Position numbers and translations under genes: made by a program. A DNA stretch of 64,000 bases from a virus. The notes below the pieces were generated by a model. That model saw nothing but the letters and a program-made list of their open reading frames with translations. It did no database searches and was not told the origin of the DNA. Where the stretch lies: the IMG/VR virus record IMGVR_UViG_3300046507_000773, positions 1-64,000 of that record. One strand, 5' to 3'. Positions 24,160 through 32,748 of this stretch are shown here, piece by piece; position 1 is the first letter of the stretch, and every line of letters begins with the position of its first letter.

Positions 24160-24753
24160 ATGCCAACAATACTTTCCTTAATGCAAGACGACGCGCGGTT
24201 TGCCATCAGCTACATGCGGATGGTAGCAGCCCTGTCAGTCTTTGCTTTGACGGGTCGCAACCCGCTTGATCAACTTCATGAACTTGTCGCCTACACTGTA
24301 AGAAACGGTGTTCGCGCAGTCCCTTCTCGCATTGATCCGGAGCGTCTTCGGTTTCACTGGGAGAAAGATCCACTTCTTTTTGCCCGTGGTCGTATTCAGA
24401 TCACGGTGTATTACCGCATCACGGATGAGGGACCGGATGCTATCCAGCATGAGGATACACCTTGGCCCGATGTCTACTGCGGCGAGTTCTTCTTAATCGT
24501 CGAGAAGACGCGCGAACACTACGGCATTAAAGCGATTACGTTACAAGACGTAGAGGAATTTGAAATGCCAGTTCCTAATAATCGCTGGAGAATAACGAAC
24601 CATGCTGAATTTGCAGACAGCTGGGAAGAAGCACAGGCAAAGATGCGACATCAAGTCTTAGAGTTGCCTGGAACGAATGTGCCTCGAGAAGAGGCAACAG
24701 AAGCGATATTTGAAACGCTTCGAATGAACCTGCCTAGCAAGCAGCTCTTTTAG
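24160..24753 (+). CDS. hypothetical protein, 197 aa
   Basis: ATG 24160 with weak ribosome site. Helical N-terminus, beta-rich middle with 'RIQITVYYRITDEGPD' and 'VYCGEFFLIVEKTREHYG', and a helical C-terminus. Ordinary codons, lower GC than the virion genes. Not recognised. Confidence 0.7.
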   Translation: MPTILSLMQDDARFAISYMRMVAALSVFALTGRNPLDQLHELVAYTVRNGVRAVPSRIDPERLRFHWEKDPLLFARGRIQITVYYRITDEGPDAIQHEDTPWPDVYCGEFFLIVEKTREHYGIKAITLQDVEEFEMPVPNNRWRITNHAEFADSWEEAQAKMRHQVLELPGTNVPREEATEAIFETLRMNLPSKQLF

Positions 24754-24763
24754 GGAGATGTAG

Positions 24764-25045
24764 ATGAGTACGATGGATAGCTTTCACTTTACGTGCTTGC
24801 GTTTCCCTAGCAAGGAAAAGCGTGACGGCGTGCGTAAAACCATGGTCGTCTTTGGTTCTGATTCAAAGCCTGTTCCCAATGAAGACGACTACATCGCAAC
24901 AGGTACAGATGAAGAAGGTTTCTATTTCGTGATGTTCCGTGATAAGGAACAAACGGAAGACACCGTTTTCACGTACTTGTCCGATGGTGCAATTCTGAAG
25001 AACAACGTCAATCCCAAGTCCTACAAGGACATTTTCAATCAGTAG
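24764..25045 (+). CDS. hypothetical protein, 93 aa
   Basis: Start 10 bp after the previous stop with GGGAG upstream. Small beta-rich acidic protein ('DEEGFYFVMFRDKEQTED'). Followed by a weak hairpin (25047-25073). Not recognised. Confidence 0.65.
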   Translation: MSTMDSFHFTCLRFPSKEKRDGVRKTMVVFGSDSKPVPNEDDYIATGTDEEGFYFVMFRDKEQTEDTVFTYLSDGAILKNNVNPKSYKDIFNQ

Positions 25046-25102
25046 TACCGGTAAGGTTGAAGGGCCCTACCGTTTCATAAACCCACAGAAGAAGGAATTA
25101 GC

Positions 25103-26308
25103 ATGAACAGCAATAACGTCAAAGAACTCGCTTTCGTCACCATCACCATGCGCCCGCTGGACAGCACCGATGCGACGAAGGCTGACTTCGAAGTCCAGAT
25201 GACCAACACCAACACCGCTGGCATCAAGGTTGTCAAGTTCGACTTCAAGCCCGATCCGCGCCTGGGTCGCAAAGATTTCCCGATCAACCGCGACCGCGCC
25301 GAAAGCCTCGTCATCCACGCCATGGAAGAACTGATCGGCGGCCTGCCGGACGACGTACGCAACGAGTATGACGTGCACTTCGCTACCGCTGACGTGTTCG
25401 ATCGCTTGCTCGTCGTGGCCAGCGTCAAGGTCAAGGATTTCTCGATGCTGCCCGATCCGATCGAATCGCCCTTCGGCAAGATCGAGTTCATCGCCAAGCC
25501 GACCAAAGAAACCTTCACGTCGCTTTCCGATCTTCCCAGCATGGCTTTCACGGCGATGCGCAAGTCGACCTGCGACGTCATGCCGATCTACATCCGTCTG
25601 ACTCCGGTGACCGATATCCCGGCAATGTCTGATGGTTTCGGCATGGGCTACGGTCGGATGGGTAATATCCCTGAAGGCAAGAAGGTGGTCGATCGTACCC
25701 AGGCCATCTTGAAAATGGCCGGTCAGCTGAAGGACGCACTCGATCCGTACGACATGGAAATCACGCCGGAAAATACGGCGCCCAGGGCCCGCTTCGACGG
25801 CAGCAATCCGCAGCCGGAACCGGATCGTCGCACGTTCGTGCAGGCTGCATATGCTCAGTTGGCAGAGAACATCGTTCAGCGCATGTACGAGATCGACTAC
25901 GGCAATGATGTGGCCGACTTCACCATGAGCAAGGGCGGCCGCATTCAGCGCGAGGAAGACAAGGACCATAGCTTCGTCATGTCCCTGCATCTGGGCGGCT
26001 ACTATGTCCTGCACATCCTGTCGGGTGAATACCTCAAGACCCGCCGTCCTGTGCAACACAGCTACGCCGGCTACCCGCGCGGCGATGTCCATGGCAACCT
26101 GCTCTTCAACGGCGAGAAGCGCGGCTTCAGCATCGGTTTCGCAGCGCACAATCGCTACGCTGTGCCGATGAATCTGAAGGAACTGATGGACCCGCCAAAA
26201 CTGCTGGCCGTCATCAACAAGGCAGTCGAGCGTCATCTGCAACCGCTGAACCTGGCGCAGTTCATCGATACCTCGACCATCCAGTTCGACCAGGACGACG
26301 GCAAGTAA
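25103..26308 (+). CDS. 401-aa protein, unknown function, highly expressed by codon bias
   Basis: Ribosome site GAAGGAA and strong GC-rich codon bias. N-terminal half is beta-rich ('LAFVTITMRPL', 'IKVVKFDFKPDPRLG'); residues ~190-245 are Pro/Asp/Arg-rich; the C-terminal half has 'HSFVMSLHLGGYYVLHILSG'. Monocistronic between a weak hairpin and a strong terminator. Abundant unknown proteins of this kind in jumbo phages include virion and nuclear-shell proteins, but I see nothing to pick between them. Confidence 0.75.
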   Translation: MNSNNVKELAFVTITMRPLDSTDATKADFEVQMTNTNTAGIKVVKFDFKPDPRLGRKDFPINRDRAESLVIHAMEELIGGLPDDVRNEYDVHFATADVFDRLLVVASVKVKDFSMLPDPIESPFGKIEFIAKPTKETFTSLSDLPSMAFTAMRKSTCDVMPIYIRLTPVTDIPAMSDGFGMGYGRMGNIPEGKKVVDRTQAILKMAGQLKDALDPYDMEITPENTAPRARFDGSNPQPEPDRRTFVQAAYAQLAENIVQRMYEIDYGNDVADFTMSKGGRIQREEDKDHSFVMSLHLGGYYVLHILSGEYLKTRRPVQHSYAGYPRGDVHGNLLFNGEKRGFSIGFAAHNRYAVPMNLKELMDPPKLLAVINKAVERHLQPLNLAQFIDTSTIQFDQDDGK

Positions 26309-26321
26309 TTGCTGCATGAAA

Positions 26322-26355
26322 AATAGGGGGCCTTCGGGCTCTCTATTTTTTTTTG
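26322..26355 (+). terminator. strong intrinsic terminator
   Basis: Stem AATAGGGGGCC / GGGCTCTCTATT (with G-T pairs), then a run of nine or ten T. Nearly the same stem would serve the - strand less well. Confidence 0.8.
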
Positions 26356-26408
26356 TTTCTTCAGGTGAAATATATGTAGCAATAATAACCATTCCTGAAG
26401 GGACAGCC

Positions 26409-26690
26409 GTGGACCAGAAACTCATCACCGATACCGTCGTGGTATCTGCCTATGTACAAATCGTGGGCAGCAAAAGCAAGAAGCGTTTGACCACTTCGGA
26501 GATCTTCCGAGCAGTGGTGAAAGTGCCCAAGGGTTTTAGTGAGCACGACAAGAAAATGTGGATCGAGACTGAAGCGACCAGTCAGTTCCACGAAGAGTTC
26601 CGTAAGCGCCTCGCAGCGCAACCGACACTCAAGCATCAGATCGGTTCGACGAAATGGGAAGTCAATTTGCTCTCGTACAGTCACGAGTAA
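26409..26690 (+). CDS. hypothetical protein, 93 aa
   Basis: GTG 26409 is chosen because GAAGGGA lies just upstream; the longer reading from 26316 would translate the upstream terminator. Basic beta-rich N-terminal half and a helix ('DKKMWIETEATSQFHEEFR'). Not recognised. Confidence 0.6.
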   Translation: MDQKLITDTVVVSAYVQIVGSKSKKRLTTSEIFRAVVKVPKGFSEHDKKMWIETEATSQFHEEFRKRLAAQPTLKHQIGSTKWEVNLLSYSHE

Positions 26691-26693
26691 TAG

Positions 26694-26721
26694 GGGAGGC
26701 CAGTTGGCCTCTCTTATGCCG
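26694..26721 (+). terminator. intrinsic terminator
   Basis: Stem GAGGCC/GGCCTC with AGTT loop, then TCTTATGCCG and a T-rich stretch. Confidence 0.7.
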
Positions 26722-26790
26722 TTCTTTCTATTTTTAACAAGAGCATCTAATGTAGTGAGTAAGCCGCCGTAGAAGCAATCGAGATAAAAC

Positions 26791-26817
26791 CACATATCAC
26801 GAACTTGATGCTAACCC
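26791..26817 (+). promoter_or_regulatory. CACATATCACG element (probable phage promoter)
   Basis: Exact CACATATCACG (26791-26801), followed after 10 bp by TAACCCA. Lies 53 bp before ATG 26854 after a terminator. Confidence 0.6.
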
Positions 26818-26853
26818 ACAAGTGTCAAGAATCAACTAACAATAGGAATGAGA

Positions 26854-27129
26854 ATGTCCAGGACTTGCCCGCACGTACAGATGAACATCACGGTCATCGA
26901 CAACGTTACCAAACTGCCGCTCGCAGATTCGTTTGATTGTCAGGTGGATGTGGAAATTCCGCCTTACGCTTACGGTCATCCGGTACTCAAGCGCGTGTAC
27001 ACGGAAGCAGCTGCGCAATTGATGTTCCTCACGAGGTTCATCAATCGAGGTAACGACGAGAACTTCAGGGACAAGGATTGGGGACTCGACATCAAGTACA
27101 CGGATATTCAGTATCCGGAAAGGAATTGA
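26854..27129 (+). CDS. hypothetical protein, 91 aa
   Basis: ATG 26854 (AGGAA upstream) preferred over ATG 26848. Beta-rich N-terminal half with 'NITVIDNVTKLPLAD', Tyr-rich middle, helix 'TEAAAQLMFLTRFINRG'. First gene of a long + strand run starting at a promoter-like element. Confidence 0.65.
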   Translation: MSRTCPHVQMNITVIDNVTKLPLADSFDCQVDVEIPPYAYGHPVLKRVYTEAAAQLMFLTRFINRGNDENFRDKDWGLDIKYTDIQYPERN

Positions 27130-27130
27130 A

Positions 27131-27748
27131 ATGGAGAAGAAAGATTTCCCGAAGCTGAGCGATATGCTCGAAGGAAGTCTCAAGGGTCGTGGCGAAGTCG
27201 AGCGCATCCACTTCGAAAGCACGCCGGGAAAGGGTGAAGGTCTGTGGCCGCCGCGCGTTTGGGGACATCCGGTGATTGTTGATTCGGGTCCGCTCCTGGA
27301 TATCAGCAATCTGATGCGTGTCCAGGAAATGCTCAACGGCGGTTTCCGTCGCGGGGACCTGTCAGTGATGGTCGCACATCACCGCCCTTTCAGAGAATCG
27401 AAGACTGACATGACTTCGTTCATGGCACTTTGCAGTCCTGATCCCGAACTGTTCATGGAACGTCTCATGGAGCAGCGCATGAAGGACGGCCTCTACGATT
27501 TCGAGCACTTTGACGAGAAGGGGTTCAAGGAATCGCTCGAGCGAATGATGGAACGCCTCAACGCAGGTGATACCAAAAACTTCATTACGATCGATTCGTT
27601 GGGCGAATTCGAACCAGGCGATGAAGTTACTGTTAGCTACCAGGCTATCGGTGGTAAGCGCCGCAAGAGCAAGAAAGACAAGAACGTCAGCAAGAAAAAG
27701 AAACTCAAGGCCAGCCGTTTGGCCAAGGGTTTGATCAGCAAACTCTGA
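27131..27748 (+). CDS. hypothetical protein, 205 aa, Lys-rich tail
   Basis: One base after the previous stop. Contains 'WGHPVIVDSGPLLDISNLMR', a helical Met/Glu-rich centre, and a Lys-rich C-terminal tail ('KRRKSKKDKNVSKKKKLKAS') likely to bind nucleic acid or membrane phosphates. Not recognised. Confidence 0.72.
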   Translation: MEKKDFPKLSDMLEGSLKGRGEVERIHFESTPGKGEGLWPPRVWGHPVIVDSGPLLDISNLMRVQEMLNGGFRRGDLSVMVAHHRPFRESKTDMTSFMALCSPDPELFMERLMEQRMKDGLYDFEHFDEKGFKESLERMMERLNAGDTKNFITIDSLGEFEPGDEVTVSYQAIGGKRRKSKKDKNVSKKKKLKASRLAKGLISKL

Positions 27749-27760
27749 AAGGAATTCAGG

Positions 27761-28231
27761 ATGGAAAATCTCCAACCCATTAAAGTCGTGCTCGCTACCG
27801 CAGGTGTGCCGACAGCCGCTGGCCACATCTACACCCAAAAGGCTCTGGAAAACGTTGTCAAGGGCCAGAAGAAGTTCTACCACGGCGAAGACAAGACTGG
27901 TGGCTACAACCTCCAGGACAAGGCCAAGACGCCGGTCCAGGCCATTTTGAGTATGGGTGAAAAGGAAGAGAAGCTCGCCCAACTTCTGTCCATCAACATC
28001 GGTAATGTCACGCATCGCGTGAGCAATCTCGAGATGGACGGGAATAAGCTCGTGGGCAAGATCGAGTACTGCGGAGCAAAAGGCGACGATGTGATCCGCG
28101 CCATGCTGGACAACGAACAACGTCCCGTCTTCGGTATCCGGGCACTGTGCGACAAACAGCCCAACGGCGTGCTGAATAACATCAGCGTCATCTCTTTTGA
28201 TCTCGTCAACTTCGAGGATAAACATGCCTAG
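27761..28231 (+). CDS. prohead-protease-fold (T4 gp21-like) protein, possibly non-catalytic
   Basis: The 156-aa sequence follows the order of T4 gp21-type prohead proteases: 'GHIYTQKALENVV' (family NGRxYPxxxLxxAV), 'INIGNVTHRVSNLEMDGN' (xxLxNVSHxVxxLxxxG), 'GKIEYCGAKGDDVIRAML', 'FGIRAL' at the family's SSR site, and 'NISVISFDLVN' at the end. His in NVTH could be catalytic, but the usual Ser before Arg is Ile here. It is shorter than gp21 (~212 aa). It may be a dead copy used in assembly or an unrelated beta-barrel. Moderate confidence. Confidence 0.45.
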   Translation: MENLQPIKVVLATAGVPTAAGHIYTQKALENVVKGQKKFYHGEDKTGGYNLQDKAKTPVQAILSMGEKEEKLAQLLSINIGNVTHRVSNLEMDGNKLVGKIEYCGAKGDDVIRAMLDNEQRPVFGIRALCDKQPNGVLNNISVISFDLVNFEDKHA

Positions 28232-28457
28232 GGCCAATCTTCCCCAGCCCGACTACCTGGATCTGTGTCGCCTCCTAGGGCCATATCAGCCCATTGAACC
28301 TCTGGACAAGATCATGGAAGGTCCGGTCATGAGAGTGGTGGGCGTCGATCCGGGTAGCGATAGCTTTTCCATCACCGCAGTTTCTTACAACAGCAAAACG
28401 GGGACCGTGACCGACGTCACGAGCTTTACCGAAATCAAAAATAACGAAGGACAGTAA
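28224..28457 (+). CDS. 77-aa protein with an RNase H-like first hairpin
   Basis: Start ATG 28224 has GAGGA upstream and overlaps the preceding gene by 8 bp. After a Pro/Leu-rich N-terminus it shows 'VVGVDPGSDSFSITAVSYN', the sort of beta-hairpin with leading Asp that opens RuvC/RNase H-fold domains, but the rest of the fold is absent. It may be a remnant or an independent small protein. It overlaps the next gene by one base (TAATG). Confidence 0.55.
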   Translation: MPRANLPQPDYLDLCRLLGPYQPIEPLDKIMEGPVMRVVGVDPGSDSFSITAVSYNSKTGTVTDVTSFTEIKNNEGQ

Positions 28458-28834
28458 TGTACCGCGACCGCTATAGCTACCATGACGATCAACCCAAGGT
28501 CGTCATGATTGAAAACGACGAACTGGGCGAAGCACGTTTCACGAAACTCAAGGAAGAGTTCAAGAACGTAAAGCTCACGCCTGAAATGCAACGTCGTTAC
28601 GACAACATCGTCACGGTGTTCTCGTACCGCCTCGACCTGTCCAAGCAGGCGAAGTTCCCGCGTCAGTTCCAAGGTGCCGCTCAGCGCCTGGAAAAGTTCA
28701 AGTCCGTCGCTTTCTTCATGGATGCTTTCCAAGCACTCCTGGACGAATCGAAGAAGGCAGCAGCCGATGAACTGGAACGCAAGCGCACGCAGCGCAAAGC
28801 GCGTGAAAGCAAACCACGTTCCTGGGGCTGGTAA
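28457..28834 (+). CDS. hypothetical protein, 125 aa
   Basis: Starts on the last base of the previous stop. Basic, helical, with C-terminal Lys/Arg-rich stretch ('ELERKRTQRKARESKPR') ending in 'SWGW'. Likely nucleic-acid-binding by charge only. Confidence 0.68.
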   Translation: MYRDRYSYHDDQPKVVMIENDELGEARFTKLKEEFKNVKLTPEMQRRYDNIVTVFSYRLDLSKQAKFPRQFQGAAQRLEKFKSVAFFMDAFQALLDESKKAAADELERKRTQRKARESKPRSWGW

Positions 28835-29253
28835 TGATCGTCCAAGGAGAAGCCTGCCTATCCAAAGAGATTCCCTTGACATTACTCGCTCAAGCCGAGT
28901 TGATGAACAAGGAGTTCGTGGGTTCGACAGATTACAAGGTCGAACCTTACGAGCACAAGGATCGCCGTCCGCACAGTGTCGAATGGCGTTTCAAAATCGT
29001 GCACAAGCTCACCGGAGAATGCTTGACTCGCAACCTGGTGCCTGAAGGGGCCGACGCACACACGTACATGCTTTTCATCCATGCGGCAAAGGAACATGGT
29101 AATCGCATGCATGACGAAGGTGAAGCAGATTGCCTGAACCTTCTGTACCAGCACTTCGCCAAGGTTTTGGCTATCAAGCCACACTTGCAGCTTCGGACCA
29201 AAGAACGTGCCATCGCGGAATTTAAGGCTGACAATCCGCACCTTTTCAAATAG
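28834..29253 (+). CDS. hypothetical protein, 139 aa
   Basis: Starts at the last base of the previous stop codon. Helical with His/Glu-rich centre ('FIHAAKEHGNRMHDEGEADC'). No recognised family. Confidence 0.68.
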   Translation: MIVQGEACLSKEIPLTLLAQAELMNKEFVGSTDYKVEPYEHKDRRPHSVEWRFKIVHKLTGECLTRNLVPEGADAHTYMLFIHAAKEHGNRMHDEGEADCLNLLYQHFAKVLAIKPHLQLRTKERAIAEFKADNPHLFK

Positions 29254-29262
29254 GAGACAGTC

Positions 29263-29652
29263 ATGTTCATCAGTACGCCTGCAATTCAAAAGCTGAGGGA
29301 CGAATGCGAAAATCCGGAAATTGCCAAGTTCATTGGCGTTCCGGTTTGGTTCTTCACGCTGATCGACGGTAAGGGTGGGGTGGCAAGTGTCAATGCTGTC
29401 ATTACTCGCATCCAGCCTGGTGACGATCCCAACGGTGCTTTCACGGTGGACCTGGGGATCGATACCTCGGTCGAAGGTATCTACCTGGTGCTGACCGATC
29501 TCGTCGTCAAGAGCTTGGTCCTCGAGAATCGCAAGGATGGTGGCCCGATGGAGCGCTCTGCCCTTGCACTCGAAGCAGACCTCGAAGAAGTAAGTGACAT
29601 CATCAATGCCCCGCGCTATGGTGAACTGTCACTCGTACAGAAACCCGAATAA
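29263..29652 (+). CDS. hypothetical protein, 129 aa
   Basis: Ribosome site AGGAGA. A beta-rich core ('FIGVPVWFFTLIDGKGG', 'FTVDLGIDTSVEGIYLVL') suggests a small barrel, followed by an acidic C-terminal part. Upstream neighbour of the dCTP deaminase-like gene (12-bp gap). Confidence 0.68.
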   Translation: MFISTPAIQKLRDECENPEIAKFIGVPVWFFTLIDGKGGVASVNAVITRIQPGDDPNGAFTVDLGIDTSVEGIYLVLTDLVVKSLVLENRKDGGPMERSALALEADLEEVSDIINAPRYGELSLVQKPE

Positions 29653-29664
29653 CGAAGGAAAGCA

Positions 29665-30546
29665 ATGATTAAGAGCGATAAGTGGATCAAGTCCAAGTGC
29701 ATGTTGCCCTTGGCGGTTGCGCATTACATGGTGCGTGGTTCGGCCTTCGATGGTCCGTTCCGAAAGCACGAATTTATCTACGGCGATGCGACCACCGACA
29801 TCGACGCGGAGTTCGACAAAATCGTCAACCGTGTTTCGCAGGAGAACAACGTCATCAGCGGTTCGACGCAACTGGAATACGTTGGCGACATCCAGGTCAA
29901 CGACTTCCAGCCGATGATCGAACCTTTCGTGCCGACGCAAATCCGGACTGCTGGCCATGACCGACATGTCCGCATGCTGGCGATGCCGCGCAATACGCCG
30001 CAAGAAATGCTGGCCCGCACGCTCCTGGATTTCGATGGCGACGACGAATTCGAAAAGCGTAAGATCATCTCGCGTGGTCTGACGAGCTTCGGTTACGATG
30101 TGACGCTGGCTGAAGAAGCTGCAATCTTCACCAACGTCAACTGCGCCGTCATCGATCCGCTGAACTTTACGGAAGACACGCTGCAGCGCGTCATTGCGAA
30201 AGACGGCTACTTCCTCATGCCGCCCAACAGCTACCTGCTGGGTTACACGAAGGAGTACTTCCGCATGCCGCGTAATGTCATTGCCGTCGCGCTGGGCAAG
30301 TCGACTTACGCTCGTGCCGGCGCCATCGTGAACGTCACACCGATCGAACCGGGCTTTGAAGGTACCGTCGTCATCGAGATCGCCAACGCGACCAGCCTGC
30401 CGATGAAGGTCTACGCCAACCAGGGTATCGCACAGTTCCTCTTCTTCGAATCCGACGAAGACTGTGAAACCTCCTACGCTGACCGTAATGGTGGCGAAGG
30501 TGGCAAGTACCAGGGCCAACGCGGCCTGGTGACTCCGCGGGGCTAA
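29665..30546 (+). CDS. dcd: dCTP deaminase-like protein with N-terminal extension
   Basis: Dcd converts dCTP to dUTP, feeding dUMP to thymidylate synthase. Residues ~125-293 carry the family blocks: '[11 protein letters not shown]', '[12 protein letters not shown]', '[20 protein letters not shown]' with S213/R217, '[13 protein letters not shown]' with E238 as the probable catalytic Glu, and the nucleotide-binding tail '[17 protein letters not shown]'. The ~120-residue N-terminal extension is not part of the usual ~190-aa enzyme. A dUTPase-type activity is possible, as the families share the fold. Confidence 0.85.
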   Translation: MIKSDKWIKSKCMLPLAVAHYMVRGSAFDGPFRKHEFIYGDATTDIDAEFDKIVNRVSQENNVISGSTQLEYVGDIQVNDFQPMIEPFVPTQIRTAGHDRHVRMLAMPRNTPQEMLARTLLDFDGDDEFEKRKIISRGLTSFGYDVTLAEEAAIFTNVNCAVIDPLNFTEDTLQRVIAKDGYFLMPPNSYLLGYTKEYFRMPRNVIAVALGKSTYARAGAIVNVTPIEPGFEGTVVIEIANATSLPMKVYANQGIAQFLFFESDEDCETSYADRNGGEGGKYQGQRGLVTPRG

Positions 30547-30547
30547 T

Positions 30548-30958
30548 GTGAAAGCGCTCAAGATTGCTCTTGAAGGCGTCGCTCTTAATGAACTGCGTGT
30601 CTCTCTTGAAGAGCTGGCCGAAGTTCACGAGGGTGGCGTCGTGGCGTTCGATCTGGACGGTACCCTGGCAGAGTACGATGGCTGGAAAGGCGAGATGCAT
30701 ATCGGAGCTCCAGTTCCGAAGATGGTCGCGCGCTGGAAAGAATATCGTGCCAAGGAAGTCGTCTGCGTGATCTTCACGGCACGTTGGTCGGACGATCCTG
30801 CGAAAGAAATGGCGATGAAGCAAATCCAGGCCTGGGCTCTCCAGAACCTGGACGAGATTCCGCCGATCACCAACGAGAAGACCCCGAACATCGTTCGCAT
30901 CTACGATGACCGGGCACGACAGGTTCTCGAAAACGAAGGCGTCGTAGTCGGCGAGTAA
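30548..30958 (+). CDS. HAD-family phosphatase-like protein
   Basis: GTG start 1 bp after the deaminase gene. The 136-aa protein contains the HAD motif I 'VVAFDLDGTLAEYDGW' (nucleophile Asp in FDLDGT), motif II-like 'VCVIFTARW', and a C-terminal acidic motif 'VRIYDDRA'. Size and arrangement fit small cytosolic nucleotidase/polynucleotide-phosphatase-like HADs. Position after the dCTP deaminase suggests nucleotide salvage. Confidence 0.8.
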   Translation: MKALKIALEGVALNELRVSLEELAEVHEGGVVAFDLDGTLAEYDGWKGEMHIGAPVPKMVARWKEYRAKEVVCVIFTARWSDDPAKEMAMKQIQAWALQNLDEIPPITNEKTPNIVRIYDDRARQVLENEGVVVGE

Positions 30959-30964
30959 GTAACC

Positions 30965-31001
30965 ACGGGGAGTGCTGTTGGGCAGCGCTTCCCGTTTTAT
31001 G
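30965..31001 (+). terminator. terminator after deaminase/HAD genes
   Basis: Stem CGGGGAGTGCT / AGCGCTTCCCG with GTTGGGC loop, followed by TTTTATGATG. Confidence 0.75.
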
Positions 31002-31018
31002 ATGAAAGGAAAAGTAAC

Positions 31019-31285
31019 ATGAACATGCGTCCTGATCAAATCCAGGATTTCTTCAAGAATTTCCTGCGTCATTTGCAGTACGAAGGAGAATTGCCAACTG
31101 AGCTGCGTGAACAACTTCACGGCGCTACGCAGGTCGGACTGCTTACGTCTCCTACGCTCTTTGTCATCCGGTTTCTCGATAGTAATCATCATCCGGTGGC
31201 TTATCAGTACAAAATCCGCGATCCTAACACGCCCGCACCGGAAGTGGAACGTGCTCAGGGTAACTGGGAACTGGTGCCGGAATGA
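31019..31285 (+). CDS. hypothetical protein, 88 aa
   Basis: Helical N-terminus ('QDFFKNFLRHLQYEG') and beta strand 'LFVIRFLDSNHHPVAYQYK'. Overlaps the next gene by 4 bp. Not recognised. Confidence 0.62.
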   Translation: MNMRPDQIQDFFKNFLRHLQYEGELPTELREQLHGATQVGLLTSPTLFVIRFLDSNHHPVAYQYKIRDPNTPAPEVERAQGNWELVPE

Positions 31286-31467
31286 GTAACGGTTCTTTTA
31301 ATCGAGCAGAGCCTACTGCCACAGGTGGCGAGCTCAAGAAGTACCAGGGTGATTTATCTCCCAATACTGATCCCAACTACGACGCTGAAATGGAAACGAC
31401 CATGCAGCAAGCCGAGGCTCGTGGTGAATACAATCCGTGGAACAAAGGAGAAGAAAAAGATGACTGA
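31282..31467 (+). CDS. small acidic protein, 61 aa
   Basis: ATGA overlap with the preceding gene and 8-bp overlap with the next. Hydrophilic, probably disordered ('YQGDLSPNTDPNYDAEMETT'). Not recognised. Confidence 0.58.
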   Translation: MSNGSFNRAEPTATGGELKKYQGDLSPNTDPNYDAEMETTMQQAEARGEYNPWNKGEEKDD

Positions 31468-31897
31468 AGAAAAGAAACGTGAACGCCTGTATCTGCGTTC
31501 CAAGTCGATCAAGATTACTGCCGGGTCGGATTTCACGAAAACCGTTCTCGACGCAGCTTGCTACCTGACCAAGCAGCTGAACGATCTGTCCTCCATCACG
31601 GAGCAGCCCAGTATCGAAACCATGCGCGCAGCCATCATGCCGGCGTACACGATGATCGCTTCGCAGCTGGGCGACTTCCTGAACATCCCGGACATGACTG
31701 AAGCTCGCTTGACGGGCCTGTCGGTGGACATGAACCCGTGCTTGGGTACGTACAGCTTCGACGTGAACTACAAACTCGATAGCGGCAAGTACCAGCCCTA
31801 CAGCGTCAAGGTATCGTCGCCCGATGGCAACGTCTTCTTGCGTGTCCGTGAAGCAAAAGGCGTCGAGGCAGCTTTCGAATTCATGCAGCAGATCTAA
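31460..31897 (+). CDS. hypothetical protein, 145 aa
   Basis: Start ATG 31460 has AAAGGAG upstream; biased codons. Helical first half ('TKTVLDAACYLTKQLNDL') and beta-rich second half. Not recognised. Confidence 0.72.
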   Translation: MTEEKKRERLYLRSKSIKITAGSDFTKTVLDAACYLTKQLNDLSSITEQPSIETMRAAIMPAYTMIASQLGDFLNIPDMTEARLTGLSVDMNPCLGTYSFDVNYKLDSGKYQPYSVKVSSPDGNVFLRVREAKGVEAAFEFMQQI

Positions 31898-31945
31898 TTT
31901 TTATCATGTTGCCGTATTAAATAGATAACGCCTTTGTCGCGTAGT

Positions 31946-31972
31946 GCACTCCAGTGGGGAGTGCCTTTTTTA
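31946..31972 (+). terminator. intrinsic terminator
   Basis: Stem GCACTCC / GGAGTGC with AGTGG loop and CTTTTTT. The ribosome site of the next gene (AGGAG) starts right after the T-run. Confidence 0.8.
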
Positions 31973-31983
31973 GGAGAAGTGCC

Positions 31984-32730
31984 ATGAGTACCAACGTAAT
32001 TGCAACGATCCCTTTCCTCCAAGGTCAAATGGAGATCATTGATTTTCCGACGGACGTGAAGAAATTTGCGGAGTTTCCCGATGGTCGCTTCCTCGTGCTC
32101 GATGGCACCGGTCGCAACATGGGGCCTCAGCACTTTATCCGTATCGACACGTTAGCACACCACTCGACGGTATCGTCGCTTGCGGGTAAGAAAATCCTTG
32201 ATGCCAATATTCAGCTGCTGGCCTGGGTAAAAGACAAATACGGCTTCGAAGCTTCTATTGGAGGTAAGAGTTTGGAGCGTGCTTTAGTTCGCACGATCCA
32301 CCCAGCAAAAGCAAAGGGTCGTCCAAGCGTGCCCAATGCCATTTATGGCGTAAGTCGTCCGAATGCAGGTTCTATCATCGAAATGCGCATGCCGCGTGGT
32401 ATTTCGATGTTGGCATATGGCACCGGGGAACAAATCCCGGAGATCGAAGACACGAAAAAGAACTTTGTCGGTAATTTGAAGTTTGTAGGACGTAAGCAGC
32501 GTTTTCGTATCGGCCACAACAACCAATTTGATTGGTGTGATCAGATTCTTGCTCAACCTGGCGACAAGCTGGATGAACGAGTTGAAGAGGCTTCTCGCTA
32601 TCTCCCTACGCTCATTTCGCCGGCAGATACAATCAGTGAAATGCGCTACTATTTCGAACAAGCGTTCCCCTGGGCCGCAACCTTGTTGGGAGACATCACC
32701 ATCGATTCTCCCTTGACGCTTGTGAAGTAA
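31984..32730 (+). CDS. hypothetical protein, 248 aa
   Basis: ATG 31984 with TTAGGAGAAG upstream. Mixed alpha/beta, moderately basic; 'RFLVLDGTGRNMGPQHFIRI' and 'KFVGRKQRFRIGHNNQFDW' are visible segments without known motif. Next gene follows after 18 bp. Confidence 0.72.
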   Translation: MSTNVIATIPFLQGQMEIIDFPTDVKKFAEFPDGRFLVLDGTGRNMGPQHFIRIDTLAHHSTVSSLAGKKILDANIQLLAWVKDKYGFEASIGGKSLERALVRTIHPAKAKGRPSVPNAIYGVSRPNAGSIIEMRMPRGISMLAYGTGEQIPEIEDTKKNFVGNLKFVGRKQRFRIGHNNQFDWCDQILAQPGDKLDERVEEASRYLPTLISPADTISEMRYYFEQAFPWAATLLGDITIDSPLTLVK

Positions 32731-32748
32731 CCTTTACCGAAGGATATC

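Noticed and set aside
26316-26408. N-terminal extension of the 93-aa gene at 26409
   Set aside because: The extension would translate through the terminator stem and its T-run (FFF); GTG 26409 with GAAGGGA upstream is a better start.
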